Source: Longimicrobiales bacterium (GTDB lineage Bacteria; Gemmatimonadota; Gemmatimonadetes; Longimicrobiales; Gaopeijiaceae). From it: DNA of 64,000 nucleotides. The notes below the pieces were generated by a model. It had not been told where the DNA came from and did no database searches. It saw only the letters and a list, made by a program, of their open reading frames with translations. The translations under genes and the position numbers were made by a program. The stretch is taken from contig OX639991.1 of NCBI GenBank assembly GCA_951828585.1, forward strand, positions 744,001 through 808,000. Reading direction: 5' to 3'. Positions 47,558 to 56,543 of the stretch are shown in pieces. Every line of letters starts with the position of its first letter. The first letter of the stretch is position 1.

Positions 47558-50500
47558 GTGACGACTCGCCGAAAATTCCTGGATGGCGTCCAAGTCGACG
47601 CCTGCCATCTCGCGCTGGCCGTTTCTCTCGCGGCCCTGACCACCGTATTCACGACCACCTCCCCCCTCACCGCCCAGTCCCGCATCGCCGCCGCCCTCCA
47701 GTGGCGCTCCATCGGCCCCGCCATCGCCGGCGGCCGCATCAGCGATATCGAGATCGTGCCCGGCACCCAGTCGCACATCTACCTGGGCGCCGCGTCGGGC
47801 GGCGTGTGGGTGAGCGTCAACCACGGCACCACCTGGAGGCCGCTCTTCGACGAGCAGCTCAACCTGTCCGTCGGCGACATTGCGCTGTCCCCATCCGATC
47901 CAACGCAGGTGTGGGTCGGGACAGGCGAGCCCAACAACCGCAACAGCTCGCCGTGGGGACAGGGGGTCTACCACTCCGGCGACGGCGGCGAAACCTGGCG
48001 GCTGACCGGCCTGGAGGAGACCCGGCACATCGGCCGCATTGTCGTTCATCCCACCGATCCCAACACGGTGTGGGTCGCCGCCCTCGGCCACCTCTTCGGC
48101 CCCAACGAGGAGCGCGGCGTCTACCGCACCACCGACCGGGGCGCCACCTGGGAAAAAGTCCTTCACATCGACGACAACACCGGCGTCGTCGACCTTGCCA
48201 TCGACCCCTCCGACCCGGCCACCCTTTACGCGGCCGCCTACCAGCGCCAGCGGCGCGCATGGGGGTTCATCGGCGGCGGGCCCGGCAGCGGCCTCTACAA
48301 GAGCACCGACGGCGGCGACACCTGGCGCGAGCTCACCGAAGGCCTGCCCGAGGGCGACAAGGGGCGCATCGGTCTCGCGGTCTCGGCACGCAACCCCGAA
48401 CTCGTCATGGCCGTGGTCGAAGCCGAGGACGGCGGAATCTTCAAGTCGACCGACCGCGGCGAGTCGTGGACGCGCATGAACGAGCTCAACCAGCGTCCCA
48501 TGTACTACAGCCAGCTGCGCCTCGATCCCAACGACGACCAAACCGTGTACTTCGTGGCGGGTTCGCTGCACCGCTCCACCGACGGCGGCGAGACCTTCAA
48601 CACGGTCGCGCGCGAGGTCGTGTACAACACCGGCGTGCACGTCGACCACCACGACCTCTGGATCGACCCCGCGAACTCCGACCACATGATCCTGGGCAAC
48701 GACGGCGGTCTCTACTCCACCTGGGACAACGGCGACAACTGGACCTTCATCTCCAACATCCCCATCGGGCAGTTCTACGATGTGGATCTGGACATGGCCG
48801 ACCCGTACAACGTCTACGGCGGCCTGCAGGACAACAACTCGTACCGGGGGCCGAGCCGCACGGACCGGTATCACGGCATCCTCAACCGCGACTGGCAGGT
48901 GATCGACTACGGCGACGGCATGTACGTCGAGACGGATCCGTCCAACCTGGGCACGGTCTACGTCACGTCGCAGAACGCGGGCATCATGCGGGTGAACCTG
49001 GCGACGGGGGACCGCAAGGCGCTCCGTCCCTTCCCACGCGACACCGCCGACGAGTACCGCTTCGACTGGAAGTCGCCGATCCTCGTCTCTCCGCATGACG
49101 ACAACCGCGTCTATCTGGGCGGCAACCGCCTCTTCATCTCCGACGACCGGGGCGAGAGCTGGCGCGCCACCGAGGACCTGACCCGGGGGCTCCACCAGGA
49201 CAGCCTGCCGATCATGGGGATCCTTCCGGACTCGACAACGCTCTCGAAGCATGATGGCGCATCGGGCTATGGCGAGATCACAGCGGTTTCCGAGTCGCCG
49301 GTTACCGCGGGTATCCTGTGGGTCGGGGCGGATGACGGCACCGTTCAGGTGAGCCGGGACGGGGGCGAGAGCTGGACGGGTGTGACCGAGGGTATCGTGA
49401 GCGCGTGGGGCGGGCCGCCCTTCCCTTACTACGTGAGCTGGGTCGAGGCGTCGCACCACGAGGCGGAGCGGGCGTACGTCAGCCTCGATGGGCATTGGGA
49501 TGACGACTACGAGCCGTACATCTTCGTGACCGAGAACCTGGGGGCGTCCTGGCGGTCGATCGGCGACAGGATGGGCGGCGCCACCGTCAACGTGATCCGG
49601 GAGCACCATGTCAATCCGAATGTCCTGATCGCGGGCGCGGAAGACGGCGTCTTCGCGTCCACCAACCGCGGGAGCCGATGGGGCCGCCTGGGTTCGGGAA
49701 TGCCGGCCGCCCCCGTCGACGACATCGAGATCCACCCGCGCGACAACGACGTGGTGGCCGGGACGCACGGCCGCGGCATCTGGATCCTGGACGACATCGG
49801 GCTGATCACGCCGAACGTATGGGTGGGCCGTGGGGAGGTCGCCATGCGGGTGACCGGGGTGGACGAGCCGGTCTTCTCGCCGCTCCGCCCCGCCACCCTC
49901 TTCCAGTACCGCACCGACGTGCCGTCCCAGGGGCAGGGGATCTACCAGGCCCCCAATCCGCCCTACGGCGCCCACTTCGACTACTGGCTGCCCCGCGCGG
50001 TCGAAGACGGTGTGCGCATCACGATCCGGGACGCGGACGACGCGGTGGTCCGCACTTTCGAAGGTCCCGGCGCCCGTGGCCTCAACCGCGTCCACTGGGA
50101 CCTGCGCCACGACCCGATCCCCCATGACACCGCCCGCTACGACGTGCCCACCCTGGACGCGGGTCCGGGCGGCCCGCTGGTCCTGCCCGGCGAGTTCCGC
50201 GTCTTTCTCGAGGTGGGAGACGAACGGCGCTCACAGCTGCTGACCGTGCGTCCCGACGACCGGCTCGACATCTCGGCCGAGGAACGACGGGCGCGGTACG
50301 ACTTCACCATGGAGCTGCACGAGTTGCAGGGCTTCGCCTACGAGCAGGGGGTGGCGGCGTACGACGCGCAGCGGGCCGCGGATGAAGGGGTGGAGGCGAT
50401 GGCCGAGGTGGAAGGGGTGGATGCGGGGGATCTGGAGCGCGCCGCGGAGCTGGCTGCCGAGATCAAGGAAGTGGCGGACGAGTGGCGGCGCGTGAACCGC

Positions 50501-50728
50501 GACATCCGCGGCTGGTGGAGGGGACTGCGCGGCCAGTTCGACGGGGGGCCGTCCACGATGGGGTCGCTGACGGGGCCGTCGGATGACCAGCGTCGGAGGT
50601 TGGCCAAGGTCTGGGAGGAGGCTCGGGCCGCGGAGGAGCAATTGCGTGAGGTGGAGGCCGAGGTGGTGCCGGGGTTGAATGAGTTGCTGGATCGGGCAGG
50701 GGTAGAGGTAGAGCGCGGCTCATTGTGA
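47558..50728 (+). CDS. Large BNR/sortilin-like (VPS10-type) propeller protein, secreted (paralog)
   Basis: 1056 residues from GTG 47558, with a signal-like LALAVSLAALTTVFTTTSPLTAQ. Asp-box repeats run through the first 750 residues: GGVWVSVNHGTTW, GVYHSGDGGETW, GVYRTTDRGATW, GLYKSTDGGDTW, LHRSTDGGETF. A beta domain follows near 760-880 and ends in helices rich in Glu/Ala, RAAELAAEIKEVADEWRRV. It parallels the protein at 39860 in order and length. The two genes are 4.4 kb apart in opposite orientation, with the HipA/HIRAN and DUF3667 genes between. Confidence 0.85.
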   Translation: MTTRRKFLDGVQVDACHLALAVSLAALTTVFTTTSPLTAQSRIAAALQWRSIGPAIAGGRISDIEIVPGTQSHIYLGAASGGVWVSVNHGTTWRPLFDEQLNLSVGDIALSPSDPTQVWVGTGEPNNRNSSPWGQGVYHSGDGGETWRLTGLEETRHIGRIVVHPTDPNTVWVAALGHLFGPNEERGVYRTTDRGATWEKVLHIDDNTGVVDLAIDPSDPATLYAAAYQRQRRAWGFIGGGPGSGLYKSTDGGDTWRELTEGLPEGDKGRIGLAVSARNPELVMAVVEAEDGGIFKSTDRGESWTRMNELNQRPMYYSQLRLDPNDDQTVYFVAGSLHRSTDGGETFNTVAREVVYNTGVHVDHHDLWIDPANSDHMILGNDGGLYSTWDNGDNWTFISNIPIGQFYDVDLDMADPYNVYGGLQDNNSYRGPSRTDRYHGILNRDWQVIDYGDGMYVETDPSNLGTVYVTSQNAGIMRVNLATGDRKALRPFPRDTADEYRFDWKSPILVSPHDDNRVYLGGNRLFISDDRGESWRATEDLTRGLHQDSLPIMGILPDSTTLSKHDGASGYGEITAVSESPVTAGILWVGADDGTVQVSRDGGESWTGVTEGIVSAWGGPPFPYYVSWVEASHHEAERAYVSLDGHWDDDYEPYIFVTENLGASWRSIGDRMGGATVNVIREHHVNPNVLIAGAEDGVFASTNRGSRWGRLGSGMPAAPVDDIEIHPRDNDVVAGTHGRGIWILDDIGLITPNVWVGRGEVAMRVTGVDEPVFSPLRPATLFQYRTDVPSQGQGIYQAPNPPYGAHFDYWLPRAVEDGVRITIRDADDAVVRTFEGPGARGLNRVHWDLRHDPIPHDTARYDVPTLDAGPGGPLVLPGEFRVFLEVGDERRSQLLTVRPDDRLDISAEERRARYDFTMELHELQGFAYEQGVAAYDAQRAADEGVEAMAEVEGVDAGDLERAAELAAEIKEVADEWRRVNRDIRGWWRGLRGQFDGGPSTMGSLTGPSDDQRRRLAKVWEEARAAEEQLREVEAEVVPGLNELLDRAGVEVERGSL

Positions 50729-50783
50729 CCTGATTGTTACACAACCGTCGCGTTTCCGTGCGCCTGGGCTTCGAAACTCAGGC

Positions 50784-51341
50784 ATGCAGACAAGCGCAAT
50801 CCCTGTCAGCAGACGCTCGGGCCGACGCAGTTCCGGGCCGCCCAACGTAGTCCCGTTCCTCTCGGCCACTCGCCGCGATGGTTGCAGTTCCCTGCAGCTT
50901 GCCGCCGCCCTGCGTCGCCTGCACCAGGCGGGGCTGCGCGGCGGGTTCGTTCTGGTGGTGCCGGTGTCCGGTGACTCGGCATCGGGGGCTGCTCATAGGG
51001 ACGTGGCCTGGTGGAGTAAACTCTGTGGCCGAATCAGGGAGCGAACCCGGCTGCGTGTGGCGCTTATGGACGTGCCGTCGGGCGCCAGCATGGCGTCAGC
51101 CGTCGCCGATGGAACCCTGCGGCGGGCGCGCGTGATTGACGAAATCGGTCCGGGCGAGAGAGTTGCCCTGATCGAGCTATCGCGCGGGCTGTGCACCTCC
51201 GACCCGGATCTGCTCGCCGAAGCTCGAGCGATGGGAATACCGGCGCTCGGACTCGATGAGCTGGATGCTGCCCTTCGGAACGGGACGCTCACCGACCTGT
51301 TCGCACACCCGATCACAGCGACGTTGCCAGCCTCCGCCTAG
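50784..51341 (+). CDS. Unknown 185-residue protein
   Basis: Starts 55 bases after the BNR gene. The N-terminus is Ser/Arg-rich (RRSGRRSSGPPNVVPF) and no signal peptide is clear. The rest alternates strand and helix: GGFVLVVPVSGDSASG, LRVALMDVPSGASMASAVADG, RVALIELSRGLCTSDPDLLAEARAMG. This is a Rossmann-like pattern without a P-loop or known motif. I do not recognise the family. Codon use is like its neighbours. Two strong palindromes lie in the gap that follows. Confidence 0.6.
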   Translation: MQTSAIPVSRRSGRRSSGPPNVVPFLSATRRDGCSSLQLAAALRRLHQAGLRGGFVLVVPVSGDSASGAAHRDVAWWSKLCGRIRERTRLRVALMDVPSGASMASAVADGTLRRARVIDEIGPGERVALIELSRGLCTSDPDLLAEARAMGIPALGLDELDAALRNGTLTDLFAHPITATLPASA

Positions 51342-51398
51342 CCCGTCTGGCCCCGGAGGTGTTCTTCCCGCGTTGGGTCGGTCATCTCACTCCGGTCA

Positions 51399-51437
51399 TG
51401 TAATGTCAACATTACAAAATGTAAAGTACAGTTTACA
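51399..51437. promoter_or_regulatory. Two adjacent palindromes in a convergent gap
   Basis: TGTAATGT-CA-ACATTACA (51399-51416) is a perfect 8-bp inverted repeat. TGTAAA-N6-TTTACA (51420-51437) follows at once. Both resemble the operator-like sites at 5961 and 12628. They lie between the 3' ends of two converging genes, so they control no visible gene; a lost or very small transcript is possible. Confidence 0.55.
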
Positions 51438-51467
51438 AACGTGAACGATCTTGGGCCCGTGCCCCCG

Positions 51468-52760
51468 TCAACCCGACCGCGCCAGCTCCCGGATATGCAC
51501 ATACTCCACCCCCAGTTCGTCCGTGGTTGAACCCAGAATGTAGTCCTCGCCGATCTCGAAGATACTCAATCCGGCGGGCGTCTCCACGAACCCCAGCGCA
51601 CGCCCCTCCCCGTCGAAGACCGTCCACAACGTCCCGTCGTATGCGGCGTCGGGAAGCTTGAACTCGGCGACCCAGAGGTGGCCCAGCGCGTCGCCGCGGA
51701 GTCTGGAGTAGGCCGGGAAGCTCTCCACCAGAGGGACATCGGCGGCGACCGCCATCCTGGGTTCGCGGTCTTCCTCCGCGAGTCCGGCGAACCGGTCGCG
51801 AAAGGCCTTGTCCTGCTCGGACTGTGTCGGAATCCTCGTCTCGTGGTCGCGGCGGACGACCCGGGCCAGCGATCCGTCGCTGCGGTAGGCCCTGATCTCG
51901 TAGGTCTCGGTGTCGCCGATCGCGGCCAGATCCCCCCATGCGGCGGTGACAGTCGTCTTGCCGAAGGGGTGCCGCAGCGGAATGACGGCAACAGTCCGGT
52001 CATCCTGTGGGTAGAACGCGGAGAAGGTTTCGGTGCCGAGGTAGTCGCCGAGCGACGCGAGGGTGGATCCATCGGCGCCCATCAGCGCATACGAGGATTC
52101 CCATCGGTAGAATCCCTGGGCGTAGCCCCTGGGGGTCCGAGTGAGCAATGTGCCGTCGGGCAACACGCGGAGTACGACGTGAGGCTCGACGTCGACGGGT
52201 CCGGCGTCCGCCGCCTGACCCGCCGCCGCCATCTCCCGCGTGGTAGCATCGGGTGGGCCGCGCAACGACATCGTTCGACCGTGTGCGCCGGCCAGGTCGA
52301 AGATGGACGCTCTGCCCTGCTGCGAGTCCCCTGCGATCAGGGAGTCCCCGGGCCACGGACCCACGGTGGAGAGGTCCCAGAACTCTCCGGGTCCATCGCC
52401 CTGGCCCGCCCAGACGTCGAGGTGGTTCCCGTCCGCGTCGAAGACCAGCAGCTCGTTCGAGCCGCCGTTGGCGACCACGATCCTTCCGTCGGCGAGCCTG
52501 GTCGCGTCACCGACCCGGTAGAACTGGAAGACGTCGGAGGCGTCGCGGGTGCCAATGGACACGACGGGCTCGTCGCCGATCACCCATCCCAACCGTGAAC
52601 CGCGTGCCGGTGCCCGACTTTCGACGATTGGGATGCCGGCGCTGTCGTAAACTTCCGCGCCGACGGGCTCCTGAACTTCCGGCGGGCTGTTGTCTGGGCG
52701 GTCACAACCCACAAACGCGACAACTCCCAGCAGTCCGGGGATACATGCACTCGTCGACAT
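51468..52760 (-). CDS. Six-bladed beta-propeller lipoprotein (subfamily B)
   Basis: 430 residues from ATG 52760. The signal ends VVAFVGCDR (lipobox). B-type features are plain: YDSAGIPIVESRAPARGSR, LGWVIGDEPVVSIG, IVVANGGSNELLVFDADG, GDGPGEF, LWTVFDGEGRALGFVETP and IGEDYILGSTTDELGVEYV. The RidA-like gene ends 5 bases upstream, making this the third gene of an amidohydrolase-RidA-propeller operon. Hence its ligand may be the substrate or product of the amidohydrolase; this is inference from position. Confidence 0.88.
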   Translation of the reverse strand: MSTSACIPGLLGVVAFVGCDRPDNSPPEVQEPVGAEVYDSAGIPIVESRAPARGSRLGWVIGDEPVVSIGTRDASDVFQFYRVGDATRLADGRIVVANGGSNELLVFDADGNHLDVWAGQGDGPGEFWDLSTVGPWPGDSLIAGDSQQGRASIFDLAGAHGRTMSLRGPPDATTREMAAAGQAADAGPVDVEPHVVLRVLPDGTLLTRTPRGYAQGFYRWESSYALMGADGSTLASLGDYLGTETFSAFYPQDDRTVAVIPLRHPFGKTTVTAAWGDLAAIGDTETYEIRAYRSDGSLARVVRRDHETRIPTQSEQDKAFRDRFAGLAEEDREPRMAVAADVPLVESFPAYSRLRGDALGHLWVAEFKLPDAAYDGTLWTVFDGEGRALGFVETPAGLSIFEIGEDYILGSTTDELGVEYVHIRELARSG

Positions 52761-52765
52761 CCTGG

Positions 52766-53260
52766 CTACTTCCCTCTCGCGATACACTCGATCTCCACCT
52801 TGGCCTCAAGCGCTAGCCCGCTCCCGGCCATGGCCGAACGAGCAGGCGGCTCCATGCCCTCGAAGTACGTGACGTAAACCTCGTTCATGGCGGCGTAGTC
52901 GGCAATGTCGGCCAGGAAGACCGTGCACTTCACCAGGTCCTCGAAGCCGAGCCCGGCTGCCTTCAGGACGCGGCCGATGTTGTCCATGGTTGCGCGCGTT
53001 TCAGGGCCGACGCCGCCCTCCACGATGCGCAGTTCGCCGCTGGGTGGGGTGCCGATTGCGCCGGAGAGGAAGACAAGGTCGCCAACGCGGACCGCCGGGG
53101 TGAAGACTGGCAGACGCGCGACGCCCTCGGGGACGATGTGTTCGATGGGGGTGGGTTCGGCCATTGCGCCGCCCTCCTGTTGTGGGTCTTCGCCGGGTGA
53201 AGGGGGTGACTCGCAGGCGATGATCGTGATGAGCGTGGCCAGGGAGAGGCTACCGCGCAT
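52766..53260 (-). CDS. RidA-family protein with lipoprotein signal
   Basis: 164 residues from ATG 53260, which overlaps the amidohydrolase stop by 11 bases. The signal ends TIIACESP (lipobox), unusual for RidA, which is normally cytosolic. The RidA core is complete: VRVGDLVFLSGAIGTPPSG, ETRATMDNIGRVLKAAGL, DLVKCTVFLADIADYAAMN, the Arg in PPARSAM, and VEIECIA with the conserved Glu. RidA enzymes hydrolyse reactive enamines/imines to ketones and ammonia. Here an exported version works beside an exported amidohydrolase. Confidence 0.87.
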   Translation of the reverse strand: MRGSLSLATLITIIACESPPSPGEDPQQEGGAMAEPTPIEHIVPEGVARLPVFTPAVRVGDLVFLSGAIGTPPSGELRIVEGGVGPETRATMDNIGRVLKAAGLGFEDLVKCTVFLADIADYAAMNEVYVTYFEGMEPPARSAMAGSGLALEAKVEIECIARGK

Positions 53261-55064
53261 ACCGCACCTCCCCACCCACGATCGTCACGTCCACGCGCAC
53301 ATCGGCCAGCTCGGCGTCCGGCACTGTCAGGATGTCGCGGTCGAGCACTACCACATCACCCAGCTTCCCCACCTCGATCGACCCTTTGTACGCCTCCTCG
53401 AAGGCCGCGATCGCGTTGTTGATCGTGTAGCTGCGGAGCGCCTCGGTGCGGGTCATGTTCTGCTCGGGGTAGAAGATGGACCCGTCGGCGGTCTGGCGCG
53501 TGACCGACGAGCGGAAGTTGGCGAGTGGGCTGATGTCCTCGACGGGAACATCCGTTCCGTTGTTGATGGGCACGCCGGCGTCCATGAACGCGCGCCACAG
53601 GTAGGTCCGATTCTCGGCGCGATCGTCGCCCAGGCGGGCCGGGATCCAGGGCCCGTCGGAGGTGGCGTGAACGCCCTGCATGGAGGCGAATACGCCCAGT
53701 TCGGCGAAGCGGGGAATGTCGTCGGGGTGGACGTGCTGCGCGTGCTCGATGCGCCAGCGCAGGTCGTCGGCGCCGCCCGCCGAGTCGAATACGGCCTGGT
53801 AGATGTCGAGGACTTCGCGGTTGGCGCGGTCCCCGATCGCATGCGTGTTGACCTGGTAGCCGTGCTTGATGGCGACATGCGCGGTTCCGGTGATGTCCTC
53901 GACGGTTTCAAGCACCAGCCCGGTCGATTCCGGCTTGTCGTCGTACGGCTCCAGCAGCCACGCCCCGTGCGAGCCCAGCGCCCCGTCGATCTGGCGCTTG
54001 ATGGAGCGGACGGTCAGGTAGTCGTCGCCCTCGGACGGCATGTAGTAGTCGGCCAGGCGCGCGTCCATCTGCTCGTTGGACTGGCCGCGCACCATGATGT
54101 AGAGGCGGACCGGGAGCGCGCCCTCGTCTTCCAGTTGCTTGAGCCGGTCAATGGTCGAAAAGGACGTGCCGGCGTCCTGAAACGAGGTGACGCCCTTCGA
54201 GAGGGCTTCCTCGGCGGCGAGGGCGACCTCGCGGCGGAACTGTGCGTCGACCTCCTCCGCCGTGCGGCCAGACTGGGAACGGGCGAAGGCGGCGGAGACG
54301 GGGCGTTGGGCGGTCTCGCGCAGCAGGCCGGTGAGCTCGCCGTTCTCGTCGCGGACCAGTTCGCCGCCGGGCGGGGGTTCGGAGTCGCGGTCGTAGCCGC
54401 CGGCAGCCAGGGCCGCGGCGTTGGCGAAGCCGGCGTGCCCCGAGGCGTGGCCAAGCAGCACAGGGTTGTCGGGGCTCACGACCGAGAGCGAGGCGTGGGT
54501 TGGATTGCCCTCGACGACGGGATCCGGCGGCCGATCCCACTTCTCCTGGTGCCAGCCGCGCCCGCGTATCCATTGACCGGGCTCGGCGTTTGCAACCGCC
54601 TCCGCCACCATCTTCACGATGGCGTCCCAGTTGGCGGCGCCGTTCAGGTCCAGGATCGTCTTGCTGTTGCCCAGGCTCATGTAGTGGCCATGTCCCTCGA
54701 TGAATCCGGGCGCGGCGAAGCGGCCGTCGAGCTCGATGACCTCGGTCTCGGGGCCGACGTAGGCGTCGACCTCATCGTTGCTGCCGACCGCCACGATCCA
54801 GCCGTCGGCGATGGCGAGCGCTTCGGCCATCGAGTTTTCGGCGTCGACAGTCGCGACGGTACCGCCGCGGAGGACGAGGTCGGCGGAGGTGTCGGCGCCC
54901 GGCTGTGAATCGGTGCAAGCAGCGAGCAGAATGACGGCGCCGACAAGGGAGGCCGTGAGCACGGGCTTGGCGGCAGGTGTTGCCATCCCGGCGTCTCGAC
55001 ATTCTCGGGGCTTGCGCGGGCTTATCCGCGGACTGCTGGGAATCCACGGTGCGGGGAGTCTCAT
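53250..55064 (-). CDS. YtcJ-like amidohydrolase (family 3), lipoprotein
   Basis: 604 residues from ATG 55064, preceded by AGGAAGAG. A second start at 54986 gives the tidier lipoprotein signal ILLAACTDS and may be the real one. The amidohydrolase fold is typical: LVLRGGTVATVD, FAAPGFIEGHGHY (first metal ligands), TSFQDAGTSF, VNTHAIGDRANREVLD, IEHAQHVHPDDIPRFAELG and NNGTDVPVEDISPLANF. YtcJ-like enzymes hydrolyse amides, often of small or N-acyl compounds; the substrate here is unknown. It heads an operon with RidA and a propeller. Confidence 0.87.
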   Translation of the reverse strand: MRLPAPWIPSSPRISPRKPRECRDAGMATPAAKPVLTASLVGAVILLAACTDSQPGADTSADLVLRGGTVATVDAENSMAEALAIADGWIVAVGSNDEVDAYVGPETEVIELDGRFAAPGFIEGHGHYMSLGNSKTILDLNGAANWDAIVKMVAEAVANAEPGQWIRGRGWHQEKWDRPPDPVVEGNPTHASLSVVSPDNPVLLGHASGHAGFANAAALAAGGYDRDSEPPPGGELVRDENGELTGLLRETAQRPVSAAFARSQSGRTAEEVDAQFRREVALAAEEALSKGVTSFQDAGTSFSTIDRLKQLEDEGALPVRLYIMVRGQSNEQMDARLADYYMPSEGDDYLTVRSIKRQIDGALGSHGAWLLEPYDDKPESTGLVLETVEDITGTAHVAIKHGYQVNTHAIGDRANREVLDIYQAVFDSAGGADDLRWRIEHAQHVHPDDIPRFAELGVFASMQGVHATSDGPWIPARLGDDRAENRTYLWRAFMDAGVPINNGTDVPVEDISPLANFRSSVTRQTADGSIFYPEQNMTRTEALRSYTINNAIAAFEEAYKGSIEVGKLGDVVVLDRDILTVPDAELADVRVDVTIVGGEVRYAR

Positions 55065-55157
55065 GAGTTGTTCTCTTCCTGTTGATTGCGAATTGCCTGG
55101 CGCCCATCGTCCGGCTTGCGCGCGAGAGTCGCTCTGGGTGTTCCCAGAGTCACTCAA

Positions 55158-55186
55158 ATGTAATGTGTGATTTCCATTATGTAATG
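55158..55186. promoter_or_regulatory. Operator-like dyads upstream of the amidohydrolase operon
   Basis: ATGTAATGT (55158-55166) and the palindrome CATTA-TG-TAATG (55175-55186) lie about 95-120 bases before the start at 55064. They share the TGTAATG core with 51399-51416 and a 13-of-17 match with the motif at 12628. The only operon they can serve reads leftward. Confidence 0.5.
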
Positions 55187-55293
55187 CATGATTGACATTC
55201 GGGCAATGCCGCGTTTCGAGCTAGCCAAGCCAGGCGGCCTGAGGATCGATGGACCCGCCGGGCAGAAACTGGCTCGACATCGGCTTACTCGTC

Positions 55294-56466
55294 TCACCCT
55301 GCCCGCCGAAACGCCCGCCACAAATCCAGCACCTCCCGCTCCCTCTCCGCGCTCACCCCCGCCCGCAACGCCGACTGCCGCTCCGCGGACCGCGAAAAGT
55401 GATACTCCAGCGTAGCCGCCGTAGTATCCGCCAGCGACCGAAATGTCAGCCCCTTCTCCACCTCGGGCGTCAGGTCGAACCGCGCAAACCCCTCCGCCCC
55501 ATCCCGCGCCGGCCTCCACACGGGCAGCTCCCGGTACGGACGCAGCCCCGCGTTGATCAGGAAGTCGGTGTCCACCCACGTGAAGGTCGACTCGGCGGTC
55601 GTCACGGCCCGAATCCCGTACAACAGCTCCGCCATCGGACGCGGCGTGCGCGGCCCGACGACGTTGTAGGTCCCCGATTCCCCCGCCTCCGCCATCTCGA
55701 CCAGCCACTCCCCGAAGTCGCGCACATCGATGATCTGCACGGGGTCGGTCCCGTCCCCCGGCGCGAGGACCTCGCCGCCGCGATGTATGCGCACGGGCCA
55801 GTAGGTGAAGCGGTCCGTCGTGTCGCCCGGACCGATGATCAGGCCGGGCCGGAAGACGAGGGTGCGGTCGGGGCCGAAGGCGTCCCGGGCGATCTGCTCG
55901 GACAGCGCCTTGGCGAGCCCGTAGGGCAGCCGCTCGGCACCCGGATCCACATTGGCACTCTCATACGTCCAGACGGGCGCGGCAATGGTCATCGGGACCC
56001 GACTCGTGTCTGCGTACACCGATCGCGTCGAGACGAAGATGTAGCGCTCGCAGCTGTCCTTCAGCAGGTTCGCGCTGAGTTCGACCCACTGCGGGGCGCT
56101 GGTCGCCGAGTTGTCCACCACCGCGTCCCAGCTTCGGCCCTCCAGCGCGGATAGATCGTTCGCGCGATCCCCGACGAGCTTCTCCACCCCGGGGAAGAGG
56201 TGCGTGTTCGTGCGTCCCCGGTTGAAGAGGGTGACTTCGTGGCCGCGCGAAAGCGCGTACTCGACCTGGTGGGGGCCGATGAAGCCCGTGCCGCCGAGGA
56301 TGAGGATCTTGAGGGCGCGGGGGGATGGGGAGGGGAGGTGAGGGTGCACGGGTGGAGCGGTGACCGGGGAGGTGCCCGCTGCCTTGCCGGACCCCGCCAG
56401 CCCCGCGGCCACGGCCCCGCCCGCCACCGCCGTGGTCTTCAGAAAACTCCGCCTGCTCGCGTCCAT
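55294..56466 (-). CDS. Tat-exported NAD-dependent epimerase/dehydratase-like protein
   Basis: 390 residues from ATG 56466 with GGAGG 8 bases upstream. The start ASRRSFLKTTAVAGGAVAAG is a twin-arginine signal. The Rossmann part reads ILILGGTGFIGPHQVEYAL (Gly-x-x-Gly-x-x-Gly), then RYIFVSTRSVYAD and PYGLAKALSEQ, where the Tyr and Lys are positioned near the active site. The order ILGG...YxxxK fits the extended SDR family. Export of a folded cofactor-bound enzyme explains the Tat signal. Substrate unknown, perhaps a nucleotide sugar or isoflavone-like compound. Confidence 0.85.
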   Translation of the reverse strand: MDASRRSFLKTTAVAGGAVAAGLAGSGKAAGTSPVTAPPVHPHLPSPSPRALKILILGGTGFIGPHQVEYALSRGHEVTLFNRGRTNTHLFPGVEKLVGDRANDLSALEGRSWDAVVDNSATSAPQWVELSANLLKDSCERYIFVSTRSVYADTSRVPMTIAAPVWTYESANVDPGAERLPYGLAKALSEQIARDAFGPDRTLVFRPGLIIGPGDTTDRFTYWPVRIHRGGEVLAPGDGTDPVQIIDVRDFGEWLVEMAEAGESGTYNVVGPRTPRPMAELLYGIRAVTTAESTFTWVDTDFLINAGLRPYRELPVWRPARDGAEGFARFDLTPEVEKGLTFRSLADTTAATLEYHFSRSAERQSALRAGVSAEREREVLDLWRAFRRAG

Positions 56467-56543
56467 CGTCTGTTGCCTCCGCCATTTGGATGTTTCCGGC
56501 ACACCGTGAGCGCGCCGCGGGGCGGAACACCCCCGCAGGAGCG

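Noticed and set aside
47525-50125. 866-codon minus-strand frame
   Set aside because: Antisense to the BNR/sortilin-like gene at 47558; composition is an artefact of codon bias.
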